NCBI GenBank assembly: GCA_025453435.1
Contig: JALOQI010000041.1
Span: 1-5,556 of the forward strand
Reading direction: 5' to 3'
DNA: 5,556 nucleotides
From: Candidatus Omnitrophota bacterium
GTDB taxonomy: Bacteria > Omnitrophota > Koll11 > Gygaellales > Profunditerraquicolaceae
How positions within the stretch are numbered: position 1 is the first letter of the stretch; the number at the start of each line of letters is the position of its first letter. Shown here piece after piece: positions 1 to 5,556 of the stretch. The notes under the pieces were generated by a model. It was not told the origin of the DNA. It saw nothing but the letters and a program-made list of their open reading frames with translations, and searched no databases. The translations under genes and the position numbers were made by a program.

Positions 1-327
1 GCCGAGGTCGGTCGGGTCCACCATCGCGACGTGCAGGGTATTGCTTTCAAGTTTTATAGGCACTGATTCCGTCTTATATGATAGGTCCTCCGGGAAAAGC
101 CTCGAAATTTCTTCATCGGGCTTGAGATTATCCAGCGGCATGTAATTGAAGCCCTGCCTTTTTGCGATCACGTGATACAAAGTCGCCCGGTCAAGCATGT
201 GAAGCTCCACGACCACCGATTCAAGAGGGCGCTTGATGCGCTTGGTCTCCTCAACAGCCTTGTCTATCTGCTCCTTTGTCAAAAGCTGCTGGTTTAAAAG
301 TAGCTCCTGAAGGTCATTATCGTTCAT
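1..327 (-). CDS. pilB: Type IV pilus/type II secretion assembly ATPase, N-terminal part (PilB/GspE family; 3' end outside window)
   Basis: An open frame of 109 codons starts at ATG 327-325 and runs off the left edge without a stop. It was read by hand from the reverse complement. The protein begins MNDNDLQELLLNQQLLTKEQ and carries the two-repeat N-terminal domain of PilB/GspE/MshE ATPases: helical repeat 1 at about 5-30, repeat 2 at about 34-59, then the segment ending in LHVAMVDPTDL (98-108), a family hallmark. In the family this domain docks the cytoplasmic hexameric ATPase to PilM/GspL, and the missing C-terminal part holds Walker A/B and the metal-binding site. The start is well supported: a strong AGGAGAGG ribosome site lies 5 bases upstream and the TPR gene stops 2 bases before it. 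The usual Arg/Gly residues of c-di-GMP-binding MshEN repeats are missing (see findings). Whether it is PilB or GspE cannot be settled from this part alone. Confidence 0.88.
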   Translation of the reverse strand, partial: MNDNDLQELLLNQQLLTKEQIDKAVEETKRIKRPLESVVVELHMLDRATLYHVIAKRQGFNYMPLDNLKPDEEISRLFPEDLSYKTESVPIKLESNTLHVAMVDPTDLG

Positions 328-329
328 GA

Positions 330-899
330 TTACCTCTCCTGCGAATTGATCTGTTTGATCCAGCCTTTCACGCGCTCAACGTCGGCATCAGCGTCATCTG
401 CAAGGTTGACGTAGCGAAGATAGTATTTCAGAGCATCTTTCGGCCGCGCCAAAAATTTTTCGTATAATACGCCCAGATTATAACATGCCTCTTTATCTGT
501 CGGCACAAGCTCTACAACGCGGCGGAACGCCGCTTCTGCCTGCAAAAAGTCGCCTTTCTGCAATGCCCCGACACCGAGGTTATAATAAATGTCAGGGCCA
601 ATAGTCTTGCGGCTGCGGTCGTCTTGCTCCTTTAGCCTGCTTGACGGCACCAGCGGCGGGTATTGCGGCGATGCGGGGGAAACCGCGTCTTCGGCGCGAA
701 GCAATAGTTCGGCTTTCATGAATGCGCCGTTCGCCGCGGAGAAGTCGCCTTCCCTCATATATTTCTGTCCGGCGCGATAATAATCCTTGGCCTGCTGCAT
801 TGTATCCTGTGCCCGATCCGCTTTGCAAGGCGCCGGGAGCAGCAAACACAGCACCGCAGCCGCGACCGCCCAACATTCCGGATAATATCTTAAGTTCAT
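330..899 (-). CDS. Exported TPR protein, possible secretin-assembly (pilotin-like) factor
   Basis: The protein has 189 residues. An N-terminal hydrophobic segment (about 10-23) followed by CKA-D (25-28) looks like a Sec signal peptide with signal peptidase I cleavage near Ala27. Cys25 is preceded by Pro-Ala-Pro, which is a poor lipobox, so a lipoprotein is unlikely but not excluded. TPR-like helical pairs are seen at about 38-70, 103-136 (YYNLGVGALQKGDFLQAEAAF) and 137-170 (CYNLGVLYEKF), with a Pro/Ser-rich linker at 71-100. TPR domains bind protein partners. In known T4P systems TPR lipoproteins (PilF/PilW, Tgl) help the secretin assemble, and this gene lies two genes after the secretin, so a related role is plausible but inferred. 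The ATG overlaps the stop of the coiled-coil gene as ATGA, implying translational coupling; its own ribosome site (GGA about 11 bases upstream) is weak. Confidence 0.85.
   Translation of the reverse strand: MNLRYYPECWAVAAAVLCLLLPAPCKADRAQDTMQQAKDYYRAGQKYMREGDFSAANGAFMKAELLLRAEDAVSPASPQYPPLVPSSRLKEQDDRSRKTIGPDIYYNLGVGALQKGDFLQAEAAFRRVVELVPTDKEACYNLGVLYEKFLARPKDALKYYLRYVNLADDADADVERVKGWIKQINSQER
333..340 (-). promoter_or_regulatory. Strong ribosome binding site of the PilB/GspE ATPase gene
   Basis: The minus strand reads AGGAGAGG here, 5 bases before the ATG at 327-325. It lies inside the last codons of the TPR gene. It is among the best Shine-Dalgarno matches in the window, suggesting that the ATPase is initiated on its own rather than only by coupling. 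Confidence 0.75.
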
Positions 900-2071
900 C
901 TTTTTTGATCCGTGGAATTAGCGAAAAGTTCGACCCCTATGGAACCTGTAAAATCCCTGCGCTGGCTCGAAAGGATCTCGCTATCGGGAGCCTTAAAAAT
1001 ATCCGATATCTTTCCCAGGAGAGCCAGAAATTTTCCGCGCACATCGTTCAATTCCGCCGTAAGCTGGTTCAGCTTGATTTTCAAGCCTTCTTTCTCCAGC
1101 TCATTCGCCACATATCTTTCCCGCAAAGACGCGGAGCTGCGCTCGAGGTCCGCGTAGCGGGTCTGCAAAAGCGAAAGCGCGTTTTCCGTTTCTATGAGCC
1201 TGGATTGAAGAGCGAATATCTTTCTTGACCCGGCGTCGAGGATCTTTTTATGCTCGGAAGCAACGTCCTGGGCCATGAGATATTTTTCTTTAAGTATCGT
1301 GTTTTCATTTGCGAGTATATTTATCCTGGCCTTCAGATCGTTTACCTGCTCGAGATATTTTATCTCCAGCTGCGGATCGGTCTTTTCTTTTGCATCCTGC
1401 AACGCGATCCCTCCGGCGGGCCCTGCGGGCTGCAGCGGCTGCGGATTTAGAGCTATCCTGTCCTGCCGCAGGCCAGTCAGATATGAGTTGATATCTCCCA
1501 GTTCTTTCTCAAGGGCGTCGAGCTGAAGCGAAAGAACGTCCTCTTTGCCTTTTTTTATGATAAGGCCGTCCATTTCCTCTCTAACCGCCGCAAGGCGCGA
1601 TTTGACCACGGCCGCGACGTCGAAATTCCTGCGCAAGAGCTCCACTTCTTTTTCAAAACCTTTGTTGCACTTCTCGAGTTCGGAGAGCTTCTTTTCAAGC
1701 CCGCCTTTTGATCCAAGCAGTTCTTTTTTTTCAGACAGAGCTGCGTCTATCTTCCGCGAAAGCGATCTGTTCTGAGCTATTAAAAGCTCGATTTTTTCTT
1801 TAAGCCTTGATACGGACCTGCGCTCCCTGTCCAAAGCATCGCTGGTCAAAGCATCGGCGCTGGCAAATTCCTGCTGGAGCTGGCGAAGCCTGGATATCTC
1901 CTGCTGCATTGCGCCGATCTTGCTGTCATTTTGCTCTTTAAGGCCCGATATCTCATCTCTGTGCTTAGTCTCGGCTTTACGAACATAAAAATAACCGTAT
2001 ACGGCCAGGGCAGCTGTTCCGGAAACAAACAGGATAAATATTATGATCGTCAGGATCTTACTTCTTTGCAT
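896..2071 (-). CDS. Inner-membrane-anchored long coiled-coil protein of unknown function
   Basis: I do not recognise the family. The protein has 391 residues: a short basic N-terminus (MQRSK), one transmembrane helix at about 6-30, then a very long charged heptad-rich region. Two coiled-coil blocks (about 33-205 and 225-355) are separated by a Pro/Gly-rich break at 209-221 (NPQPLQPAGPAGG). A short polar tail (360-391) follows. The basic residues before the helix do not give a clear orientation, because RK also follows it; placing the coiled coil in the periplasm is inference from the neighbours. The start at ATG 2071-2069 was chosen because GAGAGG lies 5 bases upstream; a TTG one codon earlier (2074) would leave only 2 bases. 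The start lies 14 bases inside the secretin gene and the end overlaps the TPR gene by 4 bases. Long coiled coils attract spurious matches (SMC, myosin, tropomyosin), so no function is assigned. Confidence 0.85.
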   Translation of the reverse strand: MQRSKILTIIIFILFVSGTAALAVYGYFYVRKAETKHRDEISGLKEQNDSKIGAMQQEISRLRQLQQEFASADALTSDALDRERRSVSRLKEKIELLIAQNRSLSRKIDAALSEKKELLGSKGGLEKKLSELEKCNKGFEKEVELLRRNFDVAAVVKSRLAAVREEMDGLIIKKGKEDVLSLQLDALEKELGDINSYLTGLRQDRIALNPQPLQPAGPAGGIALQDAKEKTDPQLEIKYLEQVNDLKARINILANENTILKEKYLMAQDVASEHKKILDAGSRKIFALQSRLIETENALSLLQTRYADLERSSASLRERYVANELEKEGLKIKLNQLTAELNDVRGKFLALLGKISDIFKAPDSEILSSQRRDFTGSIGVELFANSTDQKR

Positions 2072-3455
2072 CAACGCCTCTCATCTGGGTTTTAAAAGGC
2101 CTGTCAACCGCCGCCTCAAGCGAGGTCTGTGCGGCTGTTTTATCTTTGAGCAACGTGGCCGTGACGAATATCAACAGATCGGTTTTTTCCTCGGGTTCCT
2201 CATCGCTGCCGACATCCGTATTTGTAAAAAGCTTGCCGATAAACGGAATATCTCCCAGAAACGGCACTTTCTTTACCGTCTTTGATTCCTTTTCCTTCAC
2301 CAGGCCTCCTATTACTACGGTATCGCCGTCTTTAACTATCACCTCGGTTTCGGCGGTGCGAGACGATGTCACGGGCCTCTGGTTTTCTCCTTCGCCTATA
2401 TAATCGATAATATTGCTCACTTCGGGCTTTAATTGCAGTTTTATATGTCCGTCCGGGCTGATCTGCGGAGTTACCTCGAGATTAACCCCCACGTTCTGCT
2501 CTTCCCATCCGGTGATCTCCCAGTTGCCCGTGTTTGTATCGCGCTCGTACGTGGCTATGGGTATTACCTGCCCGACATTGATCTTCGCTTTCTGGTTGTT
2601 TACCGTTACGATGCGCGGAGAAGCGACTAATTTTGTGTTGCTGCGCGACCTCAGGAAATTCAGGACCATCTGGAAGCTTGAGAAATCCAGGGTACCGAGG
2701 GTAAAATCCGCGGCTGTGGCATACGGAAATCCGTAAGGCGAGGCAAGCGTGGCAGCCCCCGGAGTGTTGGGCGCCAGGAACGGAGATTCCGTCCTCTCCC
2801 GGGGATCAAAAGGAAAAGTTATCGGGCGCTTAGAACCGCTTGCCGTTATGGTAGTTGTCCAGTCAATGCCCAGCTTTTCATAGTTGGTAAGGGACGTTTC
2901 TATGAGCTTTGCTTCTATCAGGACCTGCGGTATCAGCTCATCCAGGGACGGCAGCATCGCGTCTATCCTGCTTATTGCCGATACCGTGTCCGTTACAATG
3001 ATAGAGTTCGAGCGCACGTCGGCTTCTATTACGCCCTCGGGGCTGAGGACCTTTGCGAGCGTATCTTTCAGCTTTGACGCGTCTGCGTTGTTCAGGCGGA
3101 AAAGTTTGGTCTGCTTGCCTTCCTTGGCAGCTTCATCCTGGCTGGTGACTTTATAGACATTGCCTTTTTTCGTATACGCGAACCCGTTTATAGTAACTAC
3201 TGAGTCCAGCGCCTGGTCTATGGTCACGTTGGAGAGCTGGACGGTCACCAGCCCCTTGACCGCGGCGGAAAAAACGATATTCAGGTCATACTGTTTTGCC
3301 AGCTGCCTGAGTATATCCTTTATGTCCACCTCGCGGAATTCAAGATACTCGATATTGCTGCCTTGAGGCGGCGCGGCCCCCTGAGCCAAAGCGATCGGCC
3401 CGAAGCCGGACATGATAAAGACGCACAGGGCTAATCCCGTTAAACGTATACTCAT
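2058..3455 (-). CDS. pilQ: Outer-membrane secretin, short form (PilQ/GspD family)
   Basis: This gene encodes the pore through which a pilus or secreted protein crosses the outer membrane. The 465-residue protein has a signal peptide (MSIRLTGLALCVFIM, cleavage after ALA at 24), an STN/N0-like domain at about 36-103 (FREVDIKDILRQLAKQYDLN), one N1-type domain at about 113-175 (FRLNNADASKLKDTL, then IIVTD) and the secretin core at about 173-435. Core hallmarks are LVASPRIVTVNNQKAKINVG (276-295), IVKDGDTVVIGGL (373-385), VPFLGDIPFIGKLF (397-410) and DLLIFVTATLL (426-436). It lacks the AMIN domains of many PilQ proteins and the N2-N3 domains of GspD, so it is short for the family. The start at 3455 has GAGG 6 bases upstream. 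An alternative ATG at 3479 adds 8 residues, overlaps the previous stop as ATGA, but lacks a visible ribosome site. The PilQ or GspD name follows the T4P-like neighbours and is not proven. Confidence 0.93.
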   Translation of the reverse strand: MSIRLTGLALCVFIMSGFGPIALAQGAAPPQGSNIEYLEFREVDIKDILRQLAKQYDLNIVFSAAVKGLVTVQLSNVTIDQALDSVVTINGFAYTKKGNVYKVTSQDEAAKEGKQTKLFRLNNADASKLKDTLAKVLSPEGVIEADVRSNSIIVTDTVSAISRIDAMLPSLDELIPQVLIEAKLIETSLTNYEKLGIDWTTTITASGSKRPITFPFDPRERTESPFLAPNTPGAATLASPYGFPYATAADFTLGTLDFSSFQMVLNFLRSRSNTKLVASPRIVTVNNQKAKINVGQVIPIATYERDTNTGNWEITGWEEQNVGVNLEVTPQISPDGHIKLQLKPEVSNIIDYIGEGENQRPVTSSRTAETEVIVKDGDTVVIGGLVKEKESKTVKKVPFLGDIPFIGKLFTNTDVGSDEEPEEKTDLLIFVTATLLKDKTAAQTSLEAAVDRPFKTQMRGVDAKK

Positions 3456-3459
3456 TGAA

Positions 3460-3465
3460 CACCTC
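3460..3465 (-). promoter_or_regulatory. Ribosome binding site favouring the shorter secretin start
   Basis: The minus strand reads GAGGTG here, with 6 bases between GAGG and the ATG at 3455-3453. The rival ATG at 3479-3477 is preceded by AACCGATAACAGA, which has no purine-rich ribosome site. This is the reason for choosing the shorter secretin start. Confidence 0.55.
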
Positions 3466-3475
3466 GCATATTCGA

Positions 3476-3931
3476 TCATTCTGTTATCGGTTCGGTGAAC
3501 GTCAGGAAAAAAGTCTGCGTGCCGCGCCTGAGCATTACTTTGTCTTTTTCGATCCCGGCCACTTCATAATCGCCGATCGTACCGCCTACGGGGATTATCT
3601 GCTCGTTGATAAAAGCATAACCCTTACTATTTCCCGAGAACGATATGCCTTTGAGCTGGAACTCGTTCATCTTCCCGACGTTCTCCGACAATGCAAGGAA
3701 CGGGTCTCTTGCCCAGGGCAATTCCCAGCGTTTCGATTGAAGTTCCGCGGCTATTCCGCTGAGCCTCTGCGTGGCAGAGCCCCGGACTTCGGGCGCGGTT
3801 TCGCTTTGCAAAGCAGCCGGAGCCTCGACTGCAGGCTTTTTCCCGGTTTTTTTCAGGCTGGACATGACAAAAAAGATGAGCAATACCGCCCCTACGGCAA
3901 TAACCAATATCTCGATCTGCTCTTTTTTCAC
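3476..3931 (-). CDS. PilP/GspC-like inner-membrane protein with HR domain
   Basis: In T4P and T2SS this component links the inner-membrane complex to the N-terminal domains of the secretin. The 151-residue protein has a transmembrane helix at about 7-24, a flexible Ala/Pro/Lys-rich linker (26-70), an RDPF motif (75-78) typical of the region before the PilP/GspC core, and a compact beta domain at 91-146 (FQLKGISFSG, then AFINEQIIPVGGTIGDYEV, then GIEKDKVMLRR). There is no lipobox: the anchor is an uncleaved helix as in GspC, while PilP is normally a lipoprotein. There is no PDZ or coiled-coil module after the HR domain. It starts with GTG at 3931-3929; that G is also the last base of the upstream TAG stop (TAGTG), with GGGGG 7 bases upstream. 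The gene lies directly before the secretin, as pilP and gspC do. The symbol is left open because PilP and GspC traits are mixed. Confidence 0.87.
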   Translation of the reverse strand: MKKEQIEILVIAVGAVLLIFFVMSSLKKTGKKPAVEAPAALQSETAPEVRGSATQRLSGIAAELQSKRWELPWARDPFLALSENVGKMNEFQLKGISFSGNSKGYAFINEQIIPVGGTIGDYEVAGIEKDKVMLRRGTQTFFLTFTEPITE

Positions 3932-4518
3932 TATATATCCCCCACTACATAAGTGCTGACTATCAGCTCGGCGTTCAAAACGCCTGATTTAGGGTCGGCC
4001 TTTGAGGCCTCCTGCGAGGCCCTTTTTATAGTCATTGTCTCGATCGTGAAAACTCCCGGCAGCTCGCATAGAATTTTTATGTATTCGCCTAACTCCTGAT
4101 AATAACCGCTCAACGTCATTTCGATAAAAAGCTTTGTGACACCCGCAGGCAGATTATCTACGCCTGCCTTTATATCCTCTCTCGGGCGTATTGATAAGAT
4201 ATTTATCTGCTTTCCGGCAGCAGACTGGCCCAGGACCTGTATGATCTTGGGTAATTGCCTTTCGGGGCCGCTGGTCTGCCTGAACTCCCGGCGCTTTCTG
4301 CCGATATCTTCCAGGGACCTGCCGGGATCAGGCAGGCTGCGGATAAGGTTCTCGCCCTCCTGCAGTTTCGCCTGATAAGATTCGAATTTTTTGCGCATAT
4401 CCTGCGAATATTTAAAAGAAAACCTTCCCAGAAAGAAATAAAGCGCGAATAAAAAAACAACTCCGGCTATTGCAAAAACCACTATAAATGTAAGCCTGCT
4501 TGATTTGGCCTTTGCCAT
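3931..4518 (-). CDS. pilO: PilO/GspM-like inner-membrane alignment protein
   Basis: The protein has 195 residues: a short basic cytoplasmic N-terminus (MAKAKSSR), one transmembrane helix at about 9-30, a coiled-coil stretch at about 36-80 and a C-terminal ferredoxin-like domain at about 86-193. The line LFIEMTLSGYYQELGEYIKI (130-149), then LPGVFTIETMTI (153-164), matches the PilO pattern in which a Gly-Tyr pair precedes a helix and the strand that follows. In the family PilO pairs with PilN through these periplasmic domains, forming the inner-membrane ring that connects PilM and the ATPase to PilP and the secretin. Its ATG directly abuts the TAG stop of the PilM-PilN gene (zero spacing); only a weak GGA lies upstream, so translation is probably coupled. 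GspM has the same fold; the T4P name is preferred on the sequence pattern and the PilM/PilN-like partner. Confidence 0.88.
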   Translation of the reverse strand: MAKAKSSRLTFIVVFAIAGVVFLFALYFFLGRFSFKYSQDMRKKFESYQAKLQEGENLIRSLPDPGRSLEDIGRKRREFRQTSGPERQLPKIIQVLGQSAAGKQINILSIRPREDIKAGVDNLPAGVTKLFIEMTLSGYYQELGEYIKILCELPGVFTIETMTIKRASQEASKADPKSGVLNAELIVSTYVVGDI

Positions 4519-5556
4519 CTAATATTCCAGTTTAGCTGCTATCTCGAAATCGGCCGACGGCACTGCGGCATAAGGGTCTTTCTCGTTCTTTACGGCCTTT
4601 ACTTCGCTGAAAAACGGCGATTCCTCCAGGGCCTGCACGTACTGCGACATAGCCATGTCTACGATCGTTATCTTTGAAGTTATCCTGCCGTAAATACGGA
4701 TTTCTTTGGGCTCGCGGCCAAGCGGCACATTGATCATATTTATGATCACCTCCGGCGACGTAAGTACGCCGATCTCTTTGAGCAATCCCCACCACATAGG
4801 CTGGCTGCCCCTCGCCTTTTGCAAAAGCCCGGTCATCTGTTCCAGTTTCGCCTTTTGGGCGAAATAATCCCGGACTACCGTGCTGGATGTCTCGAGCCGC
4901 GATATTTGATCCTCCAGCTTCGCTATCAGGGACGCGTATTTCATGCCGTTAGCGTAGCTGGAGGCATAAAACATCACTGTGATCGCAGCCAATAGAGGAA
5001 AGAATATCTGAATTGCCGCTGTCAGGAATCCTATCTTCTGCTCGACCTTTTCCCTGACAGGCATCATATTAAGCTTCGGGCCCTGGCCCAGGCACAGGCC
5101 GAACGCGGCTGAAAGATGCGGCGCAGCCTGTTCCATTACCATTTCCTGCCTCAATATCCCCTTATCGGACCAGCCTTTTATTATCTTGAGGATATTTAGC
5201 GGTTCGACGCGTTTGATGCCCTCGACATTTGACTGCAGTATTTTTTCGATGTTCTTGAGGCGCGAACTGCCGCCTGTCAGATAAAGCTCCTCGATGTTGC
5301 CTGTCTTGAAAGTCTTGGAATAATAATTGAACGTCCGGCCGATCTCCATGACCAGCCTTTCTATGACCGGGCGCAGCATCGCAAGCAGCTGTTCCCCCCG
5401 GACCACTCCGAAATCCGTCATGGGTATGCCGCAGGACCTTTTAATTTTTTCGGCGTCATCCATTGTAATGCCGGTCACTCCCGTGACCATCGACAAACCC
5501 TTGGCTAAAGCCATGGTAAGGTGCTCTCCGCCTATCGGTATTTCCCGTGAAAAAAC
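4519..5556 (-). CDS. PilM-PilN fusion (GspL-like) inner-membrane platform protein, N-terminus outside window
   Basis: The frame is open to the right edge, so the first internal ATG (5514) is not the start: 14 further codons (VFSREIPIGGEHLT) continue the PilM pattern. The 345 visible residues hold the C-terminal half of the actin-like PilM domain (1-155), including EIPIGG, AEKIKR (35-40), the nucleotide-site strand-loop LYLTGGSSRLKNI (91-103) and the closing helix APHLSAAFGL (145-154). A PilN-type linker (KLNMMPVREK, 161-170) follows, then a transmembrane helix (about 176-198), a coiled coil (205-247) and a ferredoxin-like periplasmic domain (255-345). In most T4P systems PilM (cytoplasmic) and PilN (membrane) are separate proteins, with PilM gripping the N-terminal NLLP-like peptide of PilN. 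Here they are one chain, the same layout as GspL of T2SS. It leads the visible operon and abuts the pilO-like gene. No stop or frameshift is seen at the junction. Confidence 0.9.
   Translation of the reverse strand, partial: VFSREIPIGGEHLTMALAKGLSMVTGVTGITMDDAEKIKRSCGIPMTDFGVVRGEQLLAMLRPVIERLVMEIGRTFNYYSKTFKTGNIEELYLTGGSSRLKNIEKILQSNVEGIKRVEPLNILKIIKGWSDKGILRQEMVMEQAAPHLSAAFGLCLGQGPKLNMMPVREKVEQKIGFLTAAIQIFFPLLAAITVMFYASSYANGMKYASLIAKLEDQISRLETSSTVVRDYFAQKAKLEQMTGLLQKARGSQPMWWGLLKEIGVLTSPEVIINMINVPLGREPKEIRIYGRITSKITIVDMAMSQYVQALEESPFFSEVKAVKNEKDPYAAVPSADFEIAAKLEY

Noticed and set aside
818..826. Lipobox around Cys25 of the TPR protein
   Set aside because: The residues before the cysteine are Pro-Ala-Pro, not the usual Leu-Ala/Ser-Gly/Ala. 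A signal peptidase I site after Cys-Lys-Ala fits better.
722..1228. 168-codon open frame on the plus strand
   Set aside because: It lies antisense across the TPR and coiled-coil genes, shows no domain-like pattern, and is best explained as a shadow of the minus-strand coding regions.
1405..1445. GC-rich palindrome-like stretch that might be a terminator or regulatory hairpin
   Set aside because: It lies within the coiled-coil gene and encodes the Pro/Gly hinge (QPLQPAGPAGG). There is no following T-run on the minus strand and no gene boundary nearby.
3455..3952. 165-codon open frame on the plus strand opposite the HR-domain gene
   Set aside because: The minus-strand frame has a transmembrane helix, RDPF motif and HR core. 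The plus-strand product is compositionally odd and has no recognisable features.
4519..5514. A 331-residue gene starting at ATG 5514 as a complete protein
   Set aside because: The frame stays open to the window edge and the upstream codons (REIPIGGEHLT) belong to the PilM domain, so this ATG is internal and the gene is 5'-partial.
1..5556. CRISPR arrays, tRNA or rRNA genes, insertion sequences, attachment sites
   Set aside because: Coding frames cover essentially the whole window with at most about 20 non-coding bases at any junction, and no direct or inverted repeats suggestive of such elements were seen by eye.

Overview
The window is a solid block of seven same-strand (minus) genes for the envelope-spanning machine of a type IV pilus or the closely related type II secretion system. 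Read in transcription order (from right to left) they are: a PilM-PilN fusion (GspL-like, 5' end outside the window), a PilO/GspM-like protein, a PilP/GspC-like protein with an HR domain, a short secretin (PilQ/GspD family), a membrane-anchored coiled-coil protein, an exported TPR protein, and the start of the PilB/GspE assembly ATPase (3' end outside the window). The presence of a secretin implies a diderm (Gram-negative-type) bacterium.

The genes are packed with almost no spacing. Junctions are stop-start abutment (L/M), a one-base TAGTG overlap (M/C), a possible ATGA overlap (C/D), a 14-base overlap (D/coiled coil), an ATGA overlap (coiled coil/TPR) and a two-base gap (TPR/ATPase). No promoter, terminator, RNA gene, repeat, mobile element or CRISPR array was seen. 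The block therefore looks like the middle of one polycistronic transcript, with its promoter beyond the right edge and more genes (possibly PilT, PilC/GspF, pseudopilins) beyond the left edge; that last point is inference.

Functionally, the ATPase and the PilM-like domain lie in the cytoplasm. The PilN, PilO and PilP/GspC parts are single-pass inner-membrane proteins whose periplasmic domains form the alignment complex. The secretin forms the outer-membrane pore. The coiled-coil and TPR proteins are not standard members of the set and, by position, are candidates for secretin assembly or periplasm-spanning support.

The set mixes T4P and T2SS traits. PilM and PilN are joined as in GspL, and the HR protein keeps a membrane anchor as in GspC, but the actin-like, PilN-like and PilO-like sequences read as T4P type. 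The secretin is small, with an STN and a single N1-type domain. The organism cannot be named from this sequence. Base composition near 50% GC, a compact operon and the fused or minimal components would fit an uncultured diderm lineage such as Omnitrophota or Elusimicrobiota, but this is only a guess.
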